NCBI GenBank assembly: GCA_032718475.1
Contig: JAUCBJ010008499.1
Coordinates: 62,001 to 126,000 of the forward strand
Source of the DNA: Nemertoderma westbladi
Lineage: Eukaryota > Xenacoelomorpha > Nemertodermatida > Nemertodermatidae
DNA: 64,000 bases
Reading direction: 5' to 3'
Shown here: positions 47,201-55,989 of the stretch, in pieces
Layout: every line of letters starts with the position of its first letter
Numbering within the stretch: the first letter of the stretch is position 1
Notes under the pieces: generated by a model
Told to the model about the DNA's origin: nothing
Database searches by the model: none
Seen by the model: only the letters and a program-made list of their open reading frames with translations
Program-made: the position numbers and the translations under genes

Positions 47201-50200
47201 TGAGCCACTTCTATGGCTTGTTCCGCCGTGTCCTTGGACACCAATCCGTCGTCCATGTAGAAGTTTCTCAAGATGGACTCGATAACCTCTACTGGGTACT
47301 TACCAATCTGGGCTGTTGCCGTTTTCTTTAGAACAAACAGCGTGCCATTCGGACTATCGCGGGCGCCAAATATCCTAACGTACATTTGGTATGTAACCAC
47401 TGGGCCGGATAAGTCTTCATTCTCGTACCAGAGAAAGCGAAGGCTATCCTGGTCTGCCTTACAGGCTCTTACCTGGTGGAACATCGCCTCGATGTCACAA
47501 GTAAATGCGAATCGTCGCTGTCTAAAACGCAACAGTATTCCTATCAAATAGTTATTCAGGTTGGGACCATCCATCAACTCTGAATTCAGGGACATACCTC
47601 TATAGACTGCTGCGCAGTCGTTGACTACTCGGACTTTGTCTGGCTTGTCAGGGTGAGTCACATAGTGGTGCGGAAGGTAATAAGTCTGGTCTGTCACTAA
47701 GTCAGGGTCCTCTACCTTCCCAGCAAATCCCTTGGCGAAATAGTTGTTGATCTGGGCGCAATACTTCTCCCTAATGTCCGGATTCCTTAACAACCGAGCC
47801 CTTACTCCGTTTAATCTTTTCAAGGCTAAGCTGTAGTTGTTCTCCAACTTAGGTGGTTGTCGACGCCACAACATTCCAACTTCAAAATGTCCAGTCGGTA
47901 GCAGACGTATGGTGTCTTCCATCATCTCCAGCGACCGTTTTTCATCAGTAGACATGGCTAGGTCATATCCACCGGGTTCCATTGCGTCCCTATCCAGCCA
48001 TTCGACGGTTCTGGCTCCTGTCTCGAGGTCCTGGCGTATCAATTCCTTCTGTAATTCCTCCTCACTGTATTGGAAAATGTCGAGGTCTCGATATTTAGCC
48101 ACTTGACCCTCCACTATGTCTGTATAAGTCAAAACGTTAGTCAAATAGGTAGCGTGGGCCGCTGAACCAGACCCACGGGTCTGATAACAGTAGTCCTCGG
48201 GTTCACTATCTGTCCGGTCGTTATGAAGTGGTTCCGACAACCTAACATTATCGGGAATCAACTCCTCGTCCGACTCGCTAAAGTCACTATAGTGGTCAAT
48301 ACAGGTTCTCCTAAACTCGTCTATGTCTGGTGGTTCTACTAACGGTGGTTGAGTTATAGGCTGTAATTCGTCGTATCTGTCCATCGGCTTGTCGCCACCT
48401 GTAAACTCATAAGACATGGGTACTCGTGTATACCAACCTAATATAGTCCTATGGGCATGTGGTCCATTGACATGCGGCTCAGCTGGTCTCGTTTCCCATA
48501 TCTGGTGTGCGATCAGCTGTTCTGCACCAATCAACATAGAAACATTCCTATAACCTACCTGGTGTCTGGGTATCCTGAGCTTGTCAAAATACTCCTGTGC
48601 TATGGGACTCATCGGCGGCACCTTACCTAACTGCCTGCCGAATCCCTTCATAGCTAGACACTTAAATCCGTCCAATGGCAAAGCTTTCCGTTCTTGTCGA
48701 GTATGCTGGTCTCTCGGAAGTAGGGAGTCTAGTTCTACCGAAATTCTGTGTCCCTTGAGGTCTCCTACCTCGTGCATAGACTTCAACTCTATTTGGATCT
48801 CCTCGGCGTCCTGGAAGCTAGAAACAGCTCTCGCCACTTCCTCGTCGATATAAGATAATGTGGACGCAGTGTCCAACATCACATATATTCGCTTCGATCC
48901 CTTATCGCCAGTGAGTTTCACCGGAATCACGCTAAATATTTCCGACGTGGCCGATGATAAATACGTCCGCGCGCTGGTCGATGAACTATCCGCGGTGAAA
49001 CCTTGGCAGGTCACTTCTCTCGCGCTCGACTCGCCATCTTCGTCCGACGAACCTGGTTGGTAACCATCGTCCTGGATGCCGGTGTACGTATTTCTCCTTA
49101 TCGATACGGGTTCTTTGCTCCCCTTCCTGTGAGGATTTCGCTGTAAGTAACGGTCCGTCGGGGTGTGGAAATCCGCATGTAGCAACTTGTGATGTAGTCT
49201 GCCGCATTCCATGCATCCGTCCTTGCTGTTCGGGCACTGCCGCCGTACATGTCCTGGCGCAAGACATGCCCAACAGGTGTCCAACGTCCGCACTTGAACT
49301 CTTCTCTGTTCCGAATTTAATTCTTTGAACCGTCTGCAACTATCTAACTTATGGTCGTCAGATCTTACCTCCTTTAGTAAACAGTATTGGCAACCTACAA
49401 ATCCATCCGGCAACTCCTGTTGCTTTAACCTAGGTCTATCTAACCGCTCACCTGACCATACTCGCGAGTCTGATCTAAAGGCTGGGGTATTCGAATTATA
49501 TCTGTCTACTGAGTTAAATGTCACAGTGGTCCTGTCATCGTCAAAACTTACCATAGACTTACCGGTAACAGGTTTAGACTCCCTCATATTCTCCTCTGAG
49601 AAGTTTGATTTCATCTCTGCTACTGCGTCTGTGGCTATCATGTCATGAATATGCTGAAGTGTCAATACTTTACCTTGGCCCTCCAACTTATTCTCTAATT
49701 TGCGCCATTTCTGTCGATAACGCATATTTAGACGTCTTATTACGCTTTTCAAAACTTCGGCGTGATCACCATGATGAGGTAGATTCACCGTCCTCAAGAT
49801 GTCCAATGCGTTCGAAATAGCGTTCGCTAAGTTCAACAGCTCTAACGGAGTTGTAATCCTTCCGCCCTTACCCAAGTCTTCTACTATCGACTGCGCCATC
49901 TTGGTTTTATTCCCGTAGATGTCGCTAAGCGTCTTCATCGCTAACTCAAATGCTCTCTCGTTGCCGACGAAGTTATCAGCAATGGCTCTAGGTTCTCGAT
50001 GGAGCATCTGAAGCAAATAGTTGAACTTCTCGTTGGGAGTAAAGGTGCTGTTGGTTAGCTGCTCGTCGACATAGGTTTTAAAGGTCCTCCAGTGCTTATG
50101 GTTGCCCATAAACTTCTGGGGTTGTTGCGTCGGCAGTCCTTGCCTAGCAGCAAACTTACCTATGTCCCTAAGGGTTGCGTCGTTCCGGGTTAACAAATGG

Positions 50201-52578
50201 TTTAGTTCCGCAGGGTTGTTAAGTCTGGTCCTTTCCCGGTGGTTCCAACTTACCTGCTCCGCGTCGGTCCTTCTTTCCTTATAGTTTCGGGACTTCTGAC
50301 GTCTCATTTCTTCCTCTTCATCGCTCGACTCGGTGTCAGTCCTTAACGCTCGCGATGGTTTGCGCGCCGAGGCCCTGATCCAAGCCTCCTCTATAAATTT
50401 CTCGGCTGAGTTTTCGAAGTTGGGATTAGAGATGTTCGGGACAGGCGTCCTTACCTGAGGTCTATGTGGTATAGTTTCCTCCGATATGCGTACTCGTTGA
50501 CTAGGCTGGACTTTGTCTAACTCAGGTCTGCTAGGATTAGAATTACTTCTTACCTGGGCTGCTTCCTTTAACCGTAGGTTGCTAAGCATGTCCGTTATAG
50601 GTTGGATGTGTGGCGATATAGCTTGCGCTAAACTAGCACTCAACTCATCCCTCGTAATAAATTCCTGGCTAGGGTTCTGTTGTATAGTCGGCTCTATCTG
50701 AGTAATCCGCTGTCTCTCATATGATCCCTCTTCCGGTTTAACCCGGAAGTTCTCCGTCGAACTGGGTCGGCGCTCCGTCCGCGTATTCCAAACCCGCGGG
50801 TTCGGTTCGCCAAGTACTCGTCCCGTCGGAGTTTCTCTAAACTCTTCATTCTCTCGTTCGGTGTATAGTGGTGCGGTGTTCCGATGACGTAGATCCTGCG
50901 CGATAGGTGAAGCACTAATACCAACTGGCGTGCGATATGTAGAAAACGGTTTAGCAATCCGTGTACTCGTAATAGCTGGACCGGGTATAGGAATTCTGGT
51001 CGTCGTCGACTCGCGTATGGTCGGAGTTCTCGCTTCCTGTTCGGCCTTCTGCAGTGCGAACAGTTCTCGCAACTCAGTCCCTACACTCGCCCCACATTCT
51101 TCGATCATTCGCATCCCCTTCTCGGCGATTTCATTCGCCTTCCTAGTCCGTTCTTCGCTCTCTAAACTTAATCTCGCACTTTCCAACTGCGCCAGTTTAC
51201 GTTCTTCTTCTTCCCTCACTCGTCTCGCTGCGCCCTCTTCTTCTACACGCGCCCTTTCTTCATACAACGCTTGTCGCTCCTTTTCGATCTCGAGTTCGCG
51301 TTCCTTACGTTCGCGTTCAAGTTCGAGTTCGCGTTCCTTCTGCTCGCGTTCAAGTTCGAGTTCGCGTTCCTTGCGTTCGCGTTCAAGTTGAAGTTCACGT
51401 TCCTTCTGCTCGCGTTCCGCTCGCTCACGCTTACCTTTATCTTCCAGTTCGCGCAACTTCGCGTCTAACTTACGTGTTCGTTCCCGTTCCCGCTCGGCTT
51501 CCTTCCGTGCTTCCGATGCACGCAAAACTTCCGCCTGCTGTTCGTCCAGTCGGTATCTTCTCTCCTCCGCCGAGTTGTGCGAAACAAGGGATCTAGCACA
51601 TATTACCTTACCTCGCGCGTGACTAACCTGGGAATCGCCGCTGTCTCTAGATGCGTCATCAGGTGGAGTCAACGTCCTCTGTTGGATGTTCTCCGTGGTT
51701 GGTAGCACCTGACCCGGTACCACCACTCCATTCTGCATCAACCAGCTAGTAACTTCCCTTTGATAACGGCGCTCCTCTTTATCTTGGATCTCTTCTCGCT
51801 CCACTAAGTCTCTTAACTTTGCGTCACTCACCTGAGTCGCCTGCATTTGTGATGCCCATAGCAGCCAGTTCTCCGTCCTAACTCGTCGGAATCGCTCCGA
51901 TAACTCGCGGTGCTCCAACAAGGCTGCTAAAACCCTGTCGTAAATCCTCGTTGCTACGTCGCTCGACTGAGACTCTACTGCCTTCTTCGCTAGGACTGCA
52001 AGCTCCTCCGTCTGCTTGAATAACGCTGAGTTATATCCTCTTCTAATCTCTGCTAACTCTACCCTCCCGATGTTCGCTGAGTCAGCTAACATTTTCCTTA
52101 CCTTGTCCGCCGTCCGGGTTATATGTCCGGCATGCGCGCGAAGTTTCTTCTTCATCGCAGTGTCGAACTCTCTATCACTTACCTGACTTACGCTCGGTGG
52201 ACTTGAAGGATTATTTCGGGAACTACGGGTACTCCTTACAGCCGCTGGGACCACGGCACTTACCATACCCACAGGTCTGGAAACCGGGCTCCGGGCTCTC
52301 GCTTCTGCTACACTACCCTCCTTATCACTCACCTCTGGTCGGGTTGCTGTACAATCCTTCCTTACAGTAGCGGTAGGGGATCCTAATACTATTACTTGAG
52401 GTTGTTGTTCTTCCTCACTAGTCACTGTCTCGTCCTCCTGTTCACTTACGTCAGCGTCGCTCGCTGCGTCGTCATAGTCGGCATTGTCGTCAACAGTAAT
52501 ATTGACGCTATCGTCAGTCGGCGGTCCAGCCGCCGTCTCGTAGCTGTCCTCTAGTGCCTCTTTGTCTGAGACACTCAT
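44284..52578 (-). CDS. BEL/Pao gag-pol polyprotein, 2,764 codons, intact
   Basis: One uninterrupted frame. In order: acidic N-terminus; a long charged coiled coil (about 340-450, repeated RERKERELELER-type heptads); the gag/DUF1759-like region (PQKFMGNHKHWRTFKTYVDE, about 840-930); CCHC-type knuckles (CWACLAPGHVRRQC near 1100, then a CMECGRLHHKLLH segment); an aspartic-protease region with LDTAS (about 1236); reverse transcriptase with FTCDIEAMFHQV and the YMDD box (about 1773); an RNase H-like region (MFSDASDTGFGM, about 1953); integrase with an H-x4-H...C-x2-C zinc site (HKRLHHAGKLHC, about 2376) and a DDE core (GVDCFGP, YSDKGTNF near 2510, SWERLVRSVKQ); and a DUF5641-like C-terminus. Catalytic residues appear present, so the element may be young. 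The sense strand carries at least 14 copies of AGGTAAG. Confidence 0.95.
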   Translation of the reverse strand: MSVSDKEALEDSYETAAGPPTDDSVNITVDDNADYDDAASDADVSEQEDETVTSEEEQQPQVIVLGSPTATVRKDCTATRPEVSDKEGSVAEARARSPVSRPVGMVSAVVPAAVRSTRSSRNNPSSPPSVSQVSDREFDTAMKKKLRAHAGHITRTADKVRKMLADSANIGRVELAEIRRGYNSALFKQTEELAVLAKKAVESQSSDVATRIYDRVLAALLEHRELSERFRRVRTENWLLWASQMQATQVSDAKLRDLVEREEIQDKEERRYQREVTSWLMQNGVVVPGQVLPTTENIQQRTLTPPDDASRDSGDSQVSHARGKVICARSLVSHNSAEERRYRLDEQQAEVLRASEARKEAERERERTRKLDAKLRELEDKGKRERAEREQKERELQLERERKERELELEREQKERELELERERKERELEIEKERQALYEERARVEEEGAARRVREEEERKLAQLESARLSLESEERTRKANEIAEKGMRMIEECGASVGTELRELFALQKAEQEARTPTIRESTTTRIPIPGPAITSTRIAKPFSTYRTPVGISASPIAQDLRHRNTAPLYTERENEEFRETPTGRVLGEPNPRVWNTRTERRPSSTENFRVKPEEGSYERQRITQIEPTIQQNPSQEFITRDELSASLAQAISPHIQPITDMLSNLRLKEAAQVRSNSNPSRPELDKVQPSQRVRISEETIPHRPQVRTPVPNISNPNFENSAEKFIEEAWIRASARKPSRALRTDTESSDEEEEMRRQKSRNYKERRTDAEQVSWNHRERTRLNNPAELNHLLTRNDATLRDIGKFAARQGLPTQQPQKFMGNHKHWRTFKTYVDEQLTNSTFTPNEKFNYLLQMLHREPRAIADNFVGNERAFELAMKTLSDIYGNKTKMAQSIVEDLGKGGRITTPLELLNLANAISNALDILRTVNLPHHGDHAEVLKSVIRRLNMRYRQKWRKLENKLEGQGKVLTLQHIHDMIATDAVAEMKSNFSEENMRESKPVTGKSMVSFDDDRTTVTFNSVDRYNSNTPAFRSDSRVWSGERLDRPRLKQQELPDGFVGCQYCLLKEVRSDDHKLDSCRRFKELNSEQRRVQVRTLDTCWACLAPGHVRRQCPNSKDGCMECGRLHHKLLHADFHTPTDRYLQRNPHRKGSKEPVSIRRNTYTGIQDDGYQPGSSDEDGESSAREVTCQGFTADSSSTSARTYLSSATSEIFSVIPVKLTGDKGSKRIYVMLDTASTLSYIDEEVARAVSSFQDAEEIQIELKSMHEVGDLKGHRISVELDSLLPRDQHTRQERKALPLDGFKCLAMKGFGRQLGKVPPMSPIAQEYFDKLRIPRHQVGYRNVSMLIGAEQLIAHQIWETRPAEPHVNGPHAHRTILGWYTRVPMSYEFTGGDKPMDRYDELQPITQPPLVEPPDIDEFRRTCIDHYSDFSESDEELIPDNVRLSEPLHNDRTDSEPEDYCYQTRGSGSAAHATYLTNVLTYTDIVEGQVAKYRDLDIFQYSEEELQKELIRQDLETGARTVEWLDRDAMEPGGYDLAMSTDEKRSLEMMEDTIRLLPTGHFEVGMLWRRQPPKLENNYSLALKRLNGVRARLLRNPDIREKYCAQINNYFAKGFAGKVEDPDLVTDQTYYLPHHYVTHPDKPDKVRVVNDCAAVYRGMSLNSELMDGPNLNNYLIGILLRFRQRRFAFTCDIEAMFHQVRACKADQDSLRFLWYENEDLSGPVVTYQMYVRIFGARDSPNGTLFVLKKTATAQIGKYPVEVIESILRNFYMDDGLVSKDTAEQAIEVAHGLQECLATGGFPLTKFTTNSEALLESFPVKDRGSGDIELGVEPIPMARVLGLAWNPNSDKFQVRVRFEPSSPDKVLTKRICLSTLSRLFDPMNFISPVILQARACMRKIWLSDVEWDEPISPIHAKQWREWEAELHLLKNIDVPRSYFPNQLVFPADLELHMFSDASDTGFGMVAYLRREVSQDKFETAFVTSRSKTMPVKYMTVPRAELQAAVVSVEVSKQITEELDTTLTLFYWTDASLVLVYIAADNIALKTFVANRRAQIVDFSTKEQWRHCPGVLNPADITSRGAMPAEFCQEESQEFWLHGPDFLTRAQEHWPERLRIVTNPMPEDAEVKVEKVSKSKSKAKLKSLERPEESLERPEESLERPGDLSDQQTYVTTRSGRVSYDIKPPLQTKPESQLVSDGQKMTDKMESLVSKPAGLDSKLPLVSGQPSLALESCSVYDKLLNSSASWLTICKRTAWLSRYVSYLCLKHSKHLREPSNANSERIRKLKQPLTEDEIDQAELKHLKHYQMCAFPKEFHLLSAQRPVLYKPLRKWSPLIHKGLICHRSRIQTVDINSQFRFPVIIPSHPIELQRAILWDIHKRLHHAGKLHCLSAARQRFILLQPSRAVGTMYDACLVCKRVNARVLEQEMAELPEARVQAYDPPFTNTGVDCFGPIEAKSGRLTHKRWGLLLTCMASRAIHIERVADMSTKSLLLALKRFMARRGLVKAFYSDKGTNFVGGNSELNAAHKAAQNKEISAALLPQRVEWRFNTPESPWRGGSWERLVRSVKQAIAKTLPVNKQLTDDELVTAFIEIEHTLNSRPIAMLPDGVALTPNHLLMQSPAFLVPASEPISADLYSRKSWKVTQFVAYTFWEYWREYYLPTISTRTKWYKTVRSLQRGDYVLITEPIVKRKYWETGVILHTHPDVQNIVRTVTVKIRCKCPHPKKCKTNGLHTLDRPVQDIVLLEETRIETGDYNLSPASKQS
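45931..45946. repeat. Dispersed palindrome, copy 5 (gag-pol)
   Basis: CAAACCCGCAGGTTTG, read as SKPAGL in gag-pol. Confidence 0.85.
48168..48183. repeat. Dispersed palindrome, copy 6 (gag-pol), with paired changes
   Basis: CAGACCCACGGGTCTG. Both arms changed together relative to the consensus (A to G and T to C), so the 7-bp pairing is kept. Read as QTRGSG. Confidence 0.8.
50789..50804. repeat. Dispersed palindrome, copy 7 (gag-pol)
   Basis: CAAACCCGCGGGTTCG, one mismatch. Read in the third frame as NPRVWN. Confidence 0.8.
52264..52279. repeat. Dispersed palindrome, copy 8 (gag-pol)
   Basis: CATACCCACAGGTCTG, the most degenerate copy. Read as SRPVGM. Confidence 0.65.
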
Positions 52579-53773
52579 AGTCTAAATAATGTTTGCCTTC
52601 CGGCAAAAATATCTCGCAAAAGTTCGAGATATTATTATAATTTAACCGAAATACGGTCAAATTATTTGTCAAATAATCAGTTGGTCCAAAATGTCAAATA
52701 AATTCGCAATGCAATATTGTGAATTTAATGGGGTATATAGTTATAGCAAATACTAACACAATATTTAAACAAAAATATTATTATATAGCTACTATATAGC
52801 ATTAAATACCGGTATAGCACAAAATAACTCTGAATCTAATACAAAATATTCAAAATATACTTGCCACCCGAATATTTCTAATTTTATATATATATAGCTC
52901 TAATCAACGTAATTTTAATTTCAAATATTATATGTATCCACTAGCGCGTGGCTACATCTTCGGGTTGCGACTCTCTCTAACTCTCTCTCTAACTTGAGCG
53001 ATTCAAAAAACCATGGCCGGCTAAACCTAAATATCCTAACTAATAAATTGAGTTCAGCTTCGCAGTTAAACAACCGATAATTTTTTACTGCTTCCACAAA
53101 CACACTGGTGCCAACAGAACAACTAACCTTGTTTGCTGTGAGATTCCACGTCCGCGTCCAAAGATTCAGGCTCTCCGCTGATTGCAAACCGAACCCGCAG
53201 ACCCACACGAACCCCAAACTCAGAAGTTCCGTCTTGCCATGTATCTCCAGATGGTATAAAATAACTAAGCGGTTACCTAACATACCGGTACAAAAACTCT
53301 AGAATTTTACAAAATAATTTTGACCGAAACTGAATTCTCGCAAACCTAGCTAAAATTTCAAAAAACTTACTAATTACAATTTGCCCTAAGGCCTAAGGAA
53401 CTGCTGTATTCGCAATTAGCAAAACGCACTACCGTACATCCACCGTATGCAGTACAGTAAGTAAAACAGTACACCAACCTAACAGCCTAATGATACTGTA
53501 TATGTGGTACGGCAAAACAAATGTCCCTTCTACCGTACGCAGTAACAGCAATCAGCCTAATGTACTACTGTACTATTGTACGCAGCCAGTGAATACAGTA
53601 ATCTAAACTAACAACCTAAAGGAATATGCTCAATGTCTTACCGTACGCTAGCCTATAGCCTACAGCAGACGATCACGTGCTCTAATTTATTGCCTAATAC
53701 TATGATACTACTAATCAGCCTAAGAATACACTATCGACTGCTGCAAGCAACAGCCAATAAATGCACGTGTTAC
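52579..53773 (-). other. Leader between 5' LTR and gag-pol
   Basis: 1.2 kb, AT-rich, non-coding. In the element's sense AAGGTTAGTT at 53121-53130 is a reasonable 5' splice site. Confidence 0.5.
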
Positions 53774-55989
53774 TGATAAACAACCGCGACCTCTATACTA
53801 ACAGCAGAACCGTTGAACAGACAAATACCCGTATACCTCTCTGCCAACCTAATGACTGTAATGAGCTCTCGCCTAACCAATAACAGAATAAGACACAAAG
53901 ACTGCTCTACTGTTAAGTAAAGGGGATCAGGAGCGTGATATTACTAAATTGTAAGGGTTGCTAAATACAAAACCGCTACTTATCGTTAGATGGCGCTAAT
54001 CTGCCGTACGCTAATATATTTACTAAATTTACACAACTCCTGCAAAATCGCTTGTTCCTTTCTCTACCGATCGCTCGATAGAGAGCTAACTGTTCGAATC
54101 TATGAGCCACGCGGGAATAACCAAAACAATAAACCCGAGTCGGCTCCCTAAGCTTACTTAAGACGAGTGCGAGAGGCCTTGCACTCAGAGTATTCTTACG
54201 CCTAATTTTATCACTATTAAAGCACGCTATTACCTACGTCTTTCTAATCGCGAATACTGGAGGTTCCCTAACGTAATGTGTGAATGCGAGAATATTTAAA
54301 TATCAAAACGGTACAGTATCTGTTCCTACGTAAATAACATCACTCCGGGTCTAAAATCGCCTGCAGCTGGCTTTAGACCAGCAAATTACTAGCGTATCGT
54401 GCGTACCGAACAGTACAATCTAGCTGATTGCCCGCTAATGCAAATAACCGCTCAGCGTGAATAGTTTACAGTACTCTAATTATTACTTTAGCTACTCTCC
54501 GCTATGCTGCGTACTAATTCTTAATTTTTACTAATTAATTACAGTCACAAATATTTAACAGCGTACTAATTACTAAGAGTTCCAGAATACGTAATTCTAA
54601 TTTATTACGCAACAAGTTTCGCTAGTAATAGCCTAAATTTGCCGTATTACTTTGACCTAATCAGTAACCAATTATTGTAACTAAGAAATAGAAATCAATC
54701 AAAGAAAAAGGGGGCGCCTACCTAAACATTCATAATCATAGGCACACTTCAATAACACACCAATCAGCGTCAGAAATTACAGTTCGCAATTATGCAGTTA
54801 ACTACTGTATAGTCCACAATTATGCGACTCACTATTCGTACTCTACATTTAACGTTATACGCTCTAATACGCTGTAATACGTGCAGGCCTCTCCCGGGTA
54901 CATATGGGACTCCTAACTAACCTGATTCCTGCTCCCTAATACTAAATAGAGACGAAACCTGGATCATCAGCCCCCTAATTACTGTACCGGCGATAGGTCT
55001 GCCCGTTGCACGCAAGTTGCCCGACCGCAACGTTGACCCCCGCCAGCGTTGCCTGCCTTTGAATCCTCTGCTCTCCCTTAGTCGCTCAACCCCCCGATGT
55101 GCCCACCGCCCACTGGCGCCTTAGCCCTCCATTATGCTAATAGCTACCGTAGCGGCGCATGCAAATCACAAAGTCTGACAGTCTCAGGAATCCCTTAGGA
55201 TTATTGCGCAGAAAAGAATCACATAGAACCATTAATCAAAAGGTAGAAATCATAGTTCAGTTGTAATTAGCAGTAATCGACAGGAATTAATTGAGAAACA
55301 CAAGCAAGAGTAATCGCACTAGCAAATCATTCCAAGAAATTAATCAAATTAGCAAATTGCAGAAAATTACAAGTATCAAGAAAAACAGTAAGACAGGTGC
55401 TAGGGCTAGGTGTCATGTGATGATGAGGCTCTACCGGCACACCGCCAATTTATAGGTGATCCGGATGGGGTGATGCAATAGGGTGACTCAATCGCTTTCT
55501 TATTGGCTCTCCAGTCCGTGCTAGCACTAGACCAACCTGGAAGCAGCTAGTCCAATAAGGAGGCCGGATTGTAGCCCTATTTGCTCCCCTTCCTCGAATT
55601 ATTACCATATATGGTAATGGTTCACGTCTCTGGCTGCTGAATGGCCAGGACAGCGTCCCTATATGCTAGCCCTACTAAAGCTAATATCAGCAAGCACGGA
55701 ATCCAGGGTCCGAATAAACTTACCCTGGAACTATCTACATATAACCTAATACAAAATTACGTAGGTAGGGCTACATACTATACAAAATGGATGGATTCAA
55801 ATATATGGGTGTTTCGATTTCCCTATCTAAATACCACTGCGTTATTATGCCTTATCTAAAATATCATGCTGCACAACGGACTAATATTACATACAGTATA
55901 ACGGACTAATATTGCATACTGCATAACGGACTAATATTGCATACTGCATGATGACTAATATTATGGATACAGCGCCATATACCGTAACA
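53774..55989 (-). repeat. 5' LTR of the BEL/Pao element
   Basis: 2,216 bp, same boundaries and TG...CA ends as the other LTR. In the element's sense the promoter elements are CCATATATGG (55605-55614), an inverted CCAAT (about 55,502) and TATAAAT (55448-55454). Confidence 0.92.
55448..55618 (-). promoter_or_regulatory. LTR promoter: CArG box, CCAAT box, TATA box
   Basis: In minus-strand order: ATTACCATATATGGTAAT (55601-55618), a perfect 18-bp palindrome containing a consensus CArG box; then GAGCCAATAAG (around 55,502); then CTATAAATTG with a TATA box (55448-55454). Transcription would start about 25-30 bp further on, near 55,420. That is just where the two LTRs stop being identical, consistent with a U3/R boundary. 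Confidence 0.55.

Larger units (their letters stand above)
36922..55989 (-). mobile_element. BEL/Pao LTR retrotransposon, 19.1 kb, with a second large ORF
   Basis: Two direct LTRs (36922-39117 and 53774-55989) flank an internal region with two long intact ORFs on the minus strand. LTR ends are TGTTACGG...GTTTATCA when read in the element's sense. Order from the 5' LTR: leader (52579-53773), gag-pol (44284-52578), 759-bp spacer, second ORF (39817-43524), 0.7-kb tail, 3' LTR. The element is unusually long for BEL/Pao because of the second ORF. The flanking pentamers (cagtg left, gagcg right) do not match, so no target duplication is recognised. A primer-binding site directly next to the LTR was not identified; TGGCTGTTGC begins about 19 nt in. 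Confidence 0.92.

Noticed and set aside
41142-52279. The dispersed palindromes as tRNA T-arms or pol III promoters
   Set aside because: Only the right half resembles a B box, the T-stem pairing is kept in two copies only, and there is no A box or terminator.
49481-52391. Plus-strand open frames inside the gag-pol and second-ORF regions
   Set aside because: Antisense shadows of a 2,764-codon and a 1,235-codon ORF with recognisable motifs.
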